This document shows positions 28,001 through 34,110 of a stretch of 34,110 nucleotides of DNA, piece by piece (the stretch's first letter is position 1; every line of letters begins with the position of its first letter). Made by a program: the position numbers and the translations under genes. The notes under the pieces are model-generated. The model had not been told where the DNA came from. It searched no databases and was given only the letters and a program-made list of their open reading frames with translations. The DNA is from a virus: the IMG/VR virus record IMGVR_UViG_3300006803_000043, positions 1-34,110 of that record; one strand, given 5' to 3'.

Positions 28001-28910
28001 TGCTACGCAGACTGACGATAATTTCGTCACAATTGTAACGACAAATCCCCATGGACTTCCATACACTCGGCCAGATGGTCAAGTGTCGATTACTTTTAGC
28101 CTTACCGGCTTCGAGGATGGAATTGTCGAGATAAACGGTGTGGCGACCAGCAATTCCATAAACGACCCTGGTCAAGTATCGCCTTCGAATGTCATCATTG
28201 ACAGCACCAGTTTCCGGATTGTAGAGCCCCACGCGACAGGTAGTACTGGTATTATAGGCAATACTTATCCTTCAGGATCAGCTAAACTTACTCAGACTAG
28301 ATACGTCTTAGTATCCGCAGATACTCTGCCGATTACTATTCAGAGTAAAGTCTTAACACTTAGCGATGACTTTAAGGTTGAGGGATATGATAATCAAGAT
28401 CCACCAGAGCGTATGTTTGGAAATAGAAGCTTTAGTAAAGTACAGGCACTTGCCTTTGATGACGCTCCTTTATACTTATTCTTTGCACTAAAGGACTACG
28501 CTAAAGTTAATAATATAAGTGTCGAAGAGATATATCCTACAGGCACAGTAGCGCACACACCTCAGTTTATAAAGGATGCATCCGCAGATAACTCCAGCCT
28601 CGATCTTGCGGTTTCCAGTGAGGGAGCAGTAGCGAGTAAATCTCCAGCATCATTCAATGAAGAGTCAAACCTATCTCCAACATTATTTGACTTGACAACA
28701 TTGAATCCATTGAGACCAGGAAATAGAATATACTCATTCTACGCTGCTGCAGGTAAGCCTACACAATTAGATTTACAGAATATCTTCGGCGTAGATAGAA
28801 AGAAAATATCCAGAGGTCTGTATAATAATTTAGCTACATACTTCACAGCAACAAAACTTACTGCTGGTAACGGCAACATAGAAATGACGCTAACAGTTAA
28901 GGAACAATAA
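25035..28910 (+). CDS. VrlC-like virion structural protein, paralogue 2
   Basis: A 1291-residue protein that shares with the preceding gene, in the same order, LLGVPRAEEQLSLFSDVATY (about 85), FRYQPGRVSGFTFG (about 337), FNIVRRST, PRSRFNGDALSG (about 430), VTMYKIEFSWYGAIGAKFYA (about 453) and KYGSSYYIDGGDEGT (about 528). It lacks the C.RD..Y.ID repeats. It has its own 250-residue N-terminal part with aromatic-rich sequence (YSIFNFYPSTQVF) and a different C-terminal half with a TTNPHGL...GQVSITFSLTGF module (about 1000-1070). The gene starts three bases after the previous stop with GGGAAGAAC upstream. Its last base is shared with the next start (TAATG). Most likely an ancient duplication that diverged in the accessory parts while the core stayed. 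Confidence 0.72.
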   Translation: MSKQIKIGLDKLPAPLTKQYTQLIDLEGLPLRDAAGNPLVSEGSGSLGIFNSAQNALSTYVNAEKETALPIAEQFPEVSAVSNSLLGVPRAEEQLSLFSDVATYGLDEDAWNQYTFTQTSNIPPEWYKKKHPIYGRRENPSFNEGSEEQALYLRNFSTQYSFPTGTIASRKTEPTPAFRKYINFILMGKYLYSIFNFYPSTQVFAKKYLLDNDVYFLTPDNETDENPISFDTVSRVFDGQQDFHDVGYGNYNGTGVLTNDIQSVFDKIEAWTYLFGLIQDGTAQFPNLPANNSQNITGRFVDSELYKAIKVFCVPINCVPGGISDSVKIAVLESKDTFRYQPGRVSGFTFGTRLENDSSSNANFLEFGASNDTDEYMFQLRGSEFNIVRRSTLPLGGALLERQGLPATAETLTRQKGLGSSESLYETIIPRSRFNGDALSGNGKSGYVLTFEDVTMYKIEFSWYGAIGAKFYAYVPIGPGECRWVLIHRLVIENGMGKPVLKNPDLKFKYIVYSGDSGGLTKPSFLYKYGSSYYIDGGDEGTNTLTTISSNSKSFASTGTPIIGVKPKNVIFNSDISYTGDGVTNYKKIYPLTVSASSDQDCRIDIVQVAGSPDGAHYCYQPSIHNGKHGLSRENLTFKWSSDGTSLTLQNGATFNASDKNAKVIGDGIYGVYVNGAVGEDASTIYRRNIATGPSYISLITGGAGRLGSVKSYTSYDGQTVTQTINEPTFTGRLSNYHAVAASTTPINASKFKIHFLNPRAKDAASTKHFAEFAVGVTPHKPKLVNAAGVDRLKFEIDAATESTSAIDQDFDLYEYPYVEYAHNQVRYWIRDNSDAYEDDIGYGDQMSVDPRIPNPEGSDSGYISTVQGTVDSIDYIVTTSTKIDDASSAYDNKYKIEFNNDPNLGTTGTPTGIIVPTNFAEGISELGVNGASLDPRVYFISEVTPAAGVTPAFAYVSTAAADSADPFASLSSSGDVLQPFVFETTIVSATQTDDNFVTIVTTNPHGLPYTRPDGQVSITFSLTGFEDGIVEINGVATSNSINDPGQVSPSNVIIDSTSFRIVEPHATGSTGIIGNTYPSGSAKLTQTRYVLVSADTLPITIQSKVLTLSDDFKVEGYDNQDPPERMFGNRSFSKVQALAFDDAPLYLFFALKDYAKVNNISVEEIYPTGTVAHTPQFIKDASADNSSLDLAVSSEGAVASKSPASFNEESNLSPTLFDLTTLNPLRPGNRIYSFYAAAGKPTQLDLQNIFGVDRKKISRGLYNNLATYFTATKLTAGNGNIEMTLTVKEQ

Positions 28911-31900
28911 TGGCAGTATTACGGGGTCTAAATTTATCTAGAAATCTAGGAGATGTGGACGATAAGGCCGCTGCTCTTATCAACTTAGGTCTCTCCGCTG
29001 GTGATATACAGTTAATATATAAACTGACCGATGCGAGTGGTGAAGACTTAGCGGTAACTGTTGATGATATACACACCTTATCAAATCTAAAGGTGGATCA
29101 AAAGAAAGACTTTTTTAGTATAAAAGAGTCCTCTGACGATGTAGGAAGAGAAATACAAAATATCAGTGATATAGCTGTTCCTCTCCAACATAATATGCGT
29201 ATAAACAATCAGATTAACACTAACTCATTGAAGTACAATTATCTGAATCTTACCGCAGCCAACGCGGCTGCAGCCGATGCGATCAAGAAAGCAGACGTTT
29301 CTACTTCTAGAGTATCATCTTGGTCAGAGCTAAGTACCGGTAATATTTCATACTCTGGCGAACTGAAGGTCATAGGCGATAAGATAACTTTACTCGGCGC
29401 AGGAAAACTATCTACATCGACTGCACCTATACCAAGAACATTTAGAGCGGAGTCTCCTACACATAGAGTTACTGTCAAGATAAACGGCGCAGATAAAGAC
29501 TTGGTAATGATGAAAGGTATTCCTTTAATATTTGAGGGATATTTTAAGAAGGCAGTTCTGAATGGTCGAGGTGTTAACACAGACGATAGATTTCGTGCCG
29601 CAGTTACTGCTGTAACTGATACTGCTAGTACAGATGGAAGAGGTGCACCTAACAACACTGTGCCGGTGACCTTTAGAATAACGAATTTGGACTCTGGAGG
29701 TCTTGTCTACAGTAGCGGAGATGACACCACATTGAATCCTGGATCTATAGGAAGTTCCGCAGACGTAGATTTTCCCGTATCATTCTCATTGTCTGACACA
29801 CGCGATAGAAGTAGAAAAATCGAAGTATTCTACAATCCAGCTAAAATTTTGATGTTAGGACTAACTAATAAGAATATAAACACCTGGACTAATGTTTCTC
29901 TGCCTGCACTAAAGAACCTAGAACTAGATCAGAATGATCTATATGTTGTTCCTAGCTTCAGAAGTGTTGATGTGCCACAAGGTCTTAACGTAGCAACCAA
30001 GCCCCTCATCAAGGGAAACAAGTATGTTATTGTTGCACCAGGAAACACATCAGATACAATCTGGGGCAATGCTGGCGCAGAAGCGTATGTAGCAGGCACA
30101 GAATTTACGTATACTGGAGCGGCAACGAGTGGTACAGGCACAGTTAAGAAGTCTAAAATGGCTCCAGACGGTCTAGCTCCTGTAATGGAAGTGTTGAAGA
30201 TTCCAGGAAATAATCTATCTAGAGCAAGAACACTTGATAATGAGGACATAACTGGCACGCATCAACTGAATAGTCTTCCTCTAACTATCAAAGAATTGGA
30301 CTTTAGCGGATGCTTTGCAGACGACGATATAATAGACTTGATCGACTATACAGCTTTAAAAAAACTCGACTTCGATTCATTCTATGGATCTGGTAGTTAT
30401 CGCTCAATGGTAGGAGGTGCTACCAATAGAGTCACTCCTAATGTATATGTTCCTGATGTAGCGGGCACAGGATTAGGTATAAAGTCATACAGAGTATGGC
30501 GAAATGATGTATATCAGAAGTTAGCGGAAGGAGTATATGCAAGCCAACGACTAGAGAATCTCGATTTATGGCAATCGACATCATCAGCAGGTTTAACTGG
30601 CGCAGAAAATATACGACTAGAGGACTTTAAGTTTACTGGTACATCTGGAACGTGTACATTTACAGCAATAGCAAACTGCTTAGAAGTAGGAGATGAGGTT
30701 CAGATTGTGGGCGCCCTTCCTAGCAACACTAATGATATTACATCTCCTGATCACACCAGCGGCACATACTATAAGATATCAGCGATAACGGTATCGGTAG
30801 ATGGAGAAATTACAGGAGCTACACTACAGACACAGGCTCCTGCTAGTGGTACACTAAATACGGTCGCTTCAACAACAGCAATTGCGGCTACTGTATTCAT
30901 AAGAGCATATTCTGACTTCATTCCTATTCCTAGAATAAATGTAGCATCTAGAAGCACATTAAAGACTATTAGACTCAATAGACAACGATTTAATGTATTG
31001 GACGTCAGAGACTGTACATCACTTACAAGCTACGAGCAAGCATATAGCGATTACATTGATAGTGGTAAATATACAGCAGCACAGAGATCGGTCGAGAGTA
31101 AGTTCAGTGGATGCAGCTCATTATCAACCATAAATTTTCTGGAGAGCGGCTCTATATCTGGTAGTATCACCACAGCGTTTGCCAGCCTTGCCAAGTTAAG
31201 CACATTGAGATTAAATAAAACGGGTGTTACTGGACAGATAACAGACGCAACATTCAACGGAACAACAGAGTTGAAGAATTTATATCTAGAGGGCTCCACT
31301 CTAGGAGTCGCCGGGCAAAGCTTTTTCAGCACAGACTGTTTTGAGAACACTAGCCTGATTAGACTTGATGTTCGAAACTCGGTTAACGTTACAGGATCTT
31401 TACCAAGTCTAACAACTCAAACGAATTTACAATATATATACCTATTAAACAATAGCATATCTGGAGGTTTGCCAGACTTCGCAGAAAACACAATTCTTCG
31501 TGATATCTATATCACTGGAAGAGTGGGCGGTAATTCTAGCGACTCTTTGCCTTCAGTAGTCGTTAAATCGGGCACCACAAACGGCACTTTCACTACAGCC
31601 AACATATTCTCAGTAGCACAGAACGATCTCATAACTGTGTCAGGAGATATATCAGGCTCAGCCACAATAACTGGATACACTAACCCTACAATATATAAAG
31701 TTAGTGCTGTGAATGGCAACAACTTCACACTCACAACAATTGGTGACGTAGCTATAGTGACTTCTTTCGGTGACGTAGGAGGTCTAGGCAGTCTAGGACT
31801 ATCTTTCGACACAACACCCAGTACAGGATTGACTGGTGGAATACCTGGTACAGGATTTACTGTTCGAGGAACAACAAGTAGGGTAGACCTTTCAAATAAC

Positions 31901-32320
31901 AGCTTAAGCGGCAGTATTCCAAACTTCTCGGGCGCTGCATATCGAACAATAAGGCTCAACTCGAACAACTTAAGTGGAGCCTTTCCAAATCTATCTTCAG
32001 CGTCATATCTGGAGTACTTTGAGGCTAAAGATAATAACATCTCAGGATATACAGCGGGCAGTTTAACTACTAACATTCGTTTGAAATCATTACTATTATC
32101 AAATAACAGTCTTACAGCCGCAGACGGTACAGTTATAATACAAGACCTCACTGACAACTGGACTCTCAGTCCGAGAAGAGGAGTGACTATTCAGCTAACT
32201 AATCAGAACGGTCTAACAGAGAACAGTCTAGCGACTGACGGCTCATCAGGCGACGAATCTACATATAATAAACTTCTCACCCTGAGGTCTAGGGGTTGGG
32301 TTATAAACTTAGATAGTTAG
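28910..32320 (+). CDS. Leucine-rich-repeat tail/adhesin protein
   Basis: An 1136-residue protein. The N-terminus (LRGLNLSRNLGDVDDKAAALINLGLS) resembles those of virion fibre proteins in marine T4-like phages. From about residue 330 to 1090 there are leucine-rich repeats: LPALKNLELDQNDL, LTIKELDFSGC, LSTLRLNKTGVTG, LKNLYLEGSTL, LQYIYLLNNSISGGLP, VDLSNNSLSGSIPNF and IRLNSNNLSGAFPNL. The last ones match the NxLSGxIP form typical of plant-type repeats. The solenoid is interrupted by a Y.I..LG module (364-421) and two ISGTSGQF-like modules (about 571-664 and 882-965). Such solenoids usually bind proteins or glycans, so receptor recognition is inferred. Start and previous stop overlap (TAATG, 28908-28912); ribosome-binding site AAGGAAC (28899-28905). 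Confidence 0.78.
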   Translation: MAVLRGLNLSRNLGDVDDKAAALINLGLSAGDIQLIYKLTDASGEDLAVTVDDIHTLSNLKVDQKKDFFSIKESSDDVGREIQNISDIAVPLQHNMRINNQINTNSLKYNYLNLTAANAAAADAIKKADVSTSRVSSWSELSTGNISYSGELKVIGDKITLLGAGKLSTSTAPIPRTFRAESPTHRVTVKINGADKDLVMMKGIPLIFEGYFKKAVLNGRGVNTDDRFRAAVTAVTDTASTDGRGAPNNTVPVTFRITNLDSGGLVYSSGDDTTLNPGSIGSSADVDFPVSFSLSDTRDRSRKIEVFYNPAKILMLGLTNKNINTWTNVSLPALKNLELDQNDLYVVPSFRSVDVPQGLNVATKPLIKGNKYVIVAPGNTSDTIWGNAGAEAYVAGTEFTYTGAATSGTGTVKKSKMAPDGLAPVMEVLKIPGNNLSRARTLDNEDITGTHQLNSLPLTIKELDFSGCFADDDIIDLIDYTALKKLDFDSFYGSGSYRSMVGGATNRVTPNVYVPDVAGTGLGIKSYRVWRNDVYQKLAEGVYASQRLENLDLWQSTSSAGLTGAENIRLEDFKFTGTSGTCTFTAIANCLEVGDEVQIVGALPSNTNDITSPDHTSGTYYKISAITVSVDGEITGATLQTQAPASGTLNTVASTTAIAATVFIRAYSDFIPIPRINVASRSTLKTIRLNRQRFNVLDVRDCTSLTSYEQAYSDYIDSGKYTAAQRSVESKFSGCSSLSTINFLESGSISGSITTAFASLAKLSTLRLNKTGVTGQITDATFNGTTELKNLYLEGSTLGVAGQSFFSTDCFENTSLIRLDVRNSVNVTGSLPSLTTQTNLQYIYLLNNSISGGLPDFAENTILRDIYITGRVGGNSSDSLPSVVVKSGTTNGTFTTANIFSVAQNDLITVSGDISGSATITGYTNPTIYKVSAVNGNNFTLTTIGDVAIVTSFGDVGGLGSLGLSFDTTPSTGLTGGIPGTGFTVRGTTSRVDLSNNSLSGSIPNFSGAAYRTIRLNSNNLSGAFPNLSSASYLEYFEAKDNNISGYTAGSLTTNIRLKSLLLSNNSLTAADGTVIIQDLTDNWTLSPRRGVTIQLTNQNGLTENSLATDGSSGDESTYNKLLTLRSRGWVINLDS
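29998..30171 (+). repeat. Y.I..LG...W module, copy 4 (in the LRR gene)
   Basis: The encoded segment contains KGNKYVIVAPGNTSDTIWGN, then VAGTEFTYTG and SGTGTVKKS. It lies between two leucine-rich-repeat-like segments (LKNLELDQNDL before, VMEVLKIPGNNL after). Confidence 0.75.
30622..30900 (+). repeat. ISGTSGQF-like module, copy E1 (in the LRR gene)
   Basis: The encoded segment contains FTGTSGTCTFTA, LEVGDEVQIVGAL, GTYYKISAIT and a closing ATLQTQ. It is a diverged copy, recognised by the order of landmarks rather than by DNA identity, placed between two leucine-rich-repeat-like segments. Confidence 0.6.
31552..31806 (+). repeat. ISGTSGQF-like module, copy E2 (in the LRR gene)
   Basis: The encoded segment contains VVKSGTTNGTFTTA, AQNDLITVSGDI, ITGYTNPTIYKVSAVNGNNFTLTT and LGLSFDT. 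It breaks the leucine-rich-repeat array: repeats end with LRDIYITG just before and resume with VDLSNNSLSG shortly after. Confidence 0.7.
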
Positions 32321-32328
32321 GAAAGAAA

Positions 32329-33360
32329 ATGGCTCAAGGATTTGTAATACAAAACAACTTAGTAGAGAGTAGTCCCGCTAGTGCCGATGCTAGTGCGATC
32401 AACAATCTTGCTGGCGAAAAAACAACCAACGACTTTCTATTGTTTGACGGAAACAGTAAATTTATCAGTAGATTATATCGATATGAATTTAATGTGATAA
32501 ATGCTACTGACCAGAATCCTAGTACACTGATCAATGATAGGTACACCGTTGTAGTAACGGCAGAAGGTAGAACAGCTTTCTCTAATGGCACATTGATAGC
32601 ATTAGGAAGCGAATCATCATATACCCATGTTGTAATGAACAGTAACGGAGTAAACACCTTTCAGGTTAGACTATCTACTGATGTGTTGACAAAGGCGCCA
32701 GTAGACATCTCTGGGTACGATTATTTACAAAGAAGGGATGCTATAAGCAAAGATAATGTATCTTTTTTTAGTGTTTCGAGATTTGACACGATAGACAGCA
32801 CATCGGTTGATGATTCATCTGTAGCTTCAAATACAGCGGATCTATATAACGTACATACCATCTCATCTATACTGTCATTTGCAAGAAACAATCTAACTCT
32901 CTTGCCGTATAAAAAGACTAGAGTGCCTTTAGGATATTTACCTAGTACGTTCGATAAGCCTGTTAAATTCTCGGGTGTAATAACCATAACAAACGACTCT
33001 GAAGTTACTCAAGGATCTACTAGTCCTGGCATATTCATGACTAGTCCTAGCAATGCCTCTGCCGCAGGTGTCAGAGCATTTAGCGATTCTTCTCAGCCTT
33101 GGACTGAAGACGGCACAGCAGGTAATGCTGCCGCATCAATTAAGACCACTAAAGCCTCGACTGAAGTGACAAACTTAGACTTTAATCCTGGCGATGTAGC
33201 ATTAAATGAGACACAATCAGCTACGCCCGAGTTCGCTCAAGGCACTACAGCGTCTTTACTCTCTGCGACAGATATTACCAGAACGATAGAATCATTTACA
33301 CATAAGATGCCTATGACTATAAATGGAGAAGAGTACTTTCTTTTAATGAGAAGTACTTAA
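32329..33360 (+). CDS. Putative virion structural protein, function unknown
   Basis: A 343-residue protein that I do not recognise by a named domain. It starts with AQGFVIQNNLVES, then a NLAGEKTTNDFLLFDGNSK segment and beta-rich sequence (RYTVVVTAEGRTAF, SYTHVVMNSNGVNTFQV), a possible linker at residues 155-180 rich in Ser and Asp, and a C-terminal part with SFTHKMPMTINGEEYFLL. There is no signal peptide or membrane segment. It is the last gene of the forward run and starts with a good site (TAGGAAAGA) overlapping the stop of the LRR gene. A fibre-associated or capping role is suggested only by position. It ends stop-on-stop against a minus-strand gene. Confidence 0.65.
   Translation: MAQGFVIQNNLVESSPASADASAINNLAGEKTTNDFLLFDGNSKFISRLYRYEFNVINATDQNPSTLINDRYTVVVTAEGRTAFSNGTLIALGSESSYTHVVMNSNGVNTFQVRLSTDVLTKAPVDISGYDYLQRRDAISKDNVSFFSVSRFDTIDSTSVDDSSVASNTADLYNVHTISSILSFARNNLTLLPYKKTRVPLGYLPSTFDKPVKFSGVITITNDSEVTQGSTSPGIFMTSPSNASAAGVRAFSDSSQPWTEDGTAGNAAASIKTTKASTEVTNLDFNPGDVALNETQSATPEFAQGTTASLLSATDITRTIESFTHKMPMTINGEEYFLLMRST
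33332..33357. terminator. Weak hairpin at the convergent gene ends
   Basis: AGTACTT (33332-33338) can pair with AAGTACT (33351-33357) across a 12-base loop, inside the last codons of the forward gene and next to the shared TTAA. There is no clear T-run on either side, so a true intrinsic terminator is doubtful. Its position between convergent genes is the main reason to list it. Confidence 0.25.
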
Positions 33361-34110
33361 GCATCCTTTATAAATCCTTTGTATTCTGTGGTGACGGGTG
33401 ATGCGCCTGTGGTGACGTGTGTTACTTTCAATATATCGGTTGTAGCATCACCTGCGCCAGCAGTATATGTTGCTATATTGCCAGATGGAACTCTTAATGA
33501 TATTCCTTCTACTTTTAATGATACCACAGTAAGATCCGAGAAATTTGTAGTAGTCTTTAATCCCAAATCTGTTCCTGTAAACGGTGGAGCGGTGTCTAGG
33601 GGAATAACACAATACTCTTTGTTTATGGGACTGCTAGGATTGTATGTTGCAGTGGTTGCTGTCTGAGGAATAATTATGACTGTTCTTCCCTCAGGTATAT
33701 CCTGGGTCATATCTTTATCAAGAACGATCTTAACTCCTGCATCCACACTCGCAACAAGGGTTGATACAGGAATAGCAGGAATAGCAGGAATAGCTCCTTC
33801 AAACTGAACTGTATCGCCCACGTTAATGCCAGTCGTACTTGCAAGGAATAGATGTCTAGGCTGTGATGATATATCTGCTAGTGCGTCAGTGACCTTACCG
33901 AATATTCCTCGACACTCAAACAATGAAGACTGTTCTCTAAATCCTGTGCTTGCGTAAACTCCAACAACAACATCTGCTGGTATATTAGAACCATTACCTA
34001 TTCCGTAACTCGCTTCTGTATCTAAAAGCGCAGAGCTGGTGGCACCATGTATCTGTGTGGTGTTTATAGTTATGAAATCGCCAGCAGCATCGTTACCCAA
34101 TGCACTACTC
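33357..34110 (-). CDS. Putative virion structural protein on the minus strand, C-terminal part
   Basis: The frame is open from the right edge of the window to the stop at 33357-33359, giving about 250 residues. A TTG at 34098-34100 could be a start, but the frame stays open upstream of it, so I treat the gene as running off the edge. The sequence is polar and beta-rich: FITINTTQIHGATSSALLD, an SVG-like module LFLASTTGINVGDTVQFEG followed by IPAIPAIPV and SVDAGVKIVLDKD, then EGRTVIIIPQT, and a C-terminus with SGNIATYTAG. The style matches the other virion proteins, so a structural role is likely, but I do not recognise the family. It is the only minus-strand gene seen, and its stop overlaps that of the forward gene (TTAA, 33357-33360). 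Confidence 0.65.
   Translation of the reverse strand, partial: SSALGNDAAGDFITINTTQIHGATSSALLDTEASYGIGNGSNIPADVVVGVYASTGFREQSSLFECRGIFGKVTDALADISSQPRHLFLASTTGINVGDTVQFEGAIPAIPAIPVSTLVASVDAGVKIVLDKDMTQDIPEGRTVIIIPQTATTATYNPSSPINKEYCVIPLDTAPPFTGTDLGLKTTTNFSDLTVVSLKVEGISLRVPSGNIATYTAGAGDATTDILKVTHVTTGASPVTTEYKGFIKDA
33769..33794 (-). repeat. 9-base tandem repeat (Ile-Pro-Ala) in the minus-strand gene
   Basis: Nearly three units of GGAATAGCA lie head to tail on the plus strand. On the coding (minus) strand they give IPAIPAIPV in a loop of a beta-rich segment. A perfect short repeat of this kind suggests slippage and possible length variation between strains. Confidence 0.85.

Noticed and set aside
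31507-32157. 216-residue minus-strand open frame opposite the LRR gene
   Set aside because: It lies wholly within a convincing forward gene, with low-complexity Leu/Pro/Val composition typical of antisense frames.
33388-33420. Direct repeat CTGTGGTGACG as a possible attachment or recombination site
   Set aside because: The two copies are short, about 20 bases apart and within the coding sequence of the minus-strand gene, where they encode repeated Val-Thr-Thr residues.
33379-33666. 95-residue forward open frame beyond the strand switch
   Set aside because: It is antisense to the minus-strand gene, which has a longer frame that continues off the edge and reads like other virion proteins.

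Overview
The window looks like the baseplate and tail-fibre region of a large T4-like (myovirus) bacteriophage, most like the marine T4-like phages that infect cyanobacteria or SAR11-type hosts. Grounds: a gp25-gp6-gp7-like-gp8 baseplate wedge block in conserved order; two intergenic boxes matching the T4 late promoter TATAAATA exactly; a DUF4815-type protein, a free-standing YHYH protein and two VrlC-like proteins, which I associate with marine T4-like genomes; and almost no intergenic DNA. The host cannot be fixed from the sequence. CTAG is common, which argues mildly against an enteric host.

Layout. 1-288 is the 3' end of an M15-type peptidoglycan peptidase. A late promoter (313-320) then opens a run of forward genes: gp25 (344-751), gp6 (754-2514), gp7-like (2518-6450), YHYH protein (6460-7629), gp8 (7643-9952), a giant DUF4815 protein (9967-15426), a 62-residue coiled-coil protein (15423-15611) and a tail-collar fibre (15608-17014). 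These sit nearly end to end, with two ATGA stop/start overlaps. A second late promoter (17026-17033) opens the adhesin-like set: a beta-helix fibre (17067-20618), two tandem VrlC-like paralogues (20628-25031 and 25035-28910), a leucine-rich-repeat protein (28910-32320) and a 343-residue protein of unknown function (32329-33360). The last gene (33357 to the right edge) is on the minus strand and meets the previous gene stop-on-stop.

How they work together. gp25, gp6, gp7 and gp8 are expected to form the baseplate wedges; the DUF4815 protein stands where T4 keeps gp9/gp10/gp11; the collar protein resembles a short tail fibre; the later proteins are probably fibres, decorations or receptor-binding proteins. 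The M15 enzyme may act on peptidoglycan during entry or lysis.

Most interesting signal. Several proteins are far larger than their T4 counterparts because small beta-rich modules have been inserted. One module of about 85-95 residues (ISGTSGQF...VGD.V.I.GT) occurs six times in five genes, with near-identical DNA between some copies. A second (Y.I..LG...W...G...VG..F...GTGT) occurs in four genes. Both interrupt other folds: a leucine-rich-repeat solenoid, and in one case another module (nested insertion). This looks like an actively shuffled domain kit in the tail, and it is the best candidate here for an under-described system. I see no RNA genes, CRISPR arrays, insertion sequences or integration sites, and no stretch over 300 bases without a gene.
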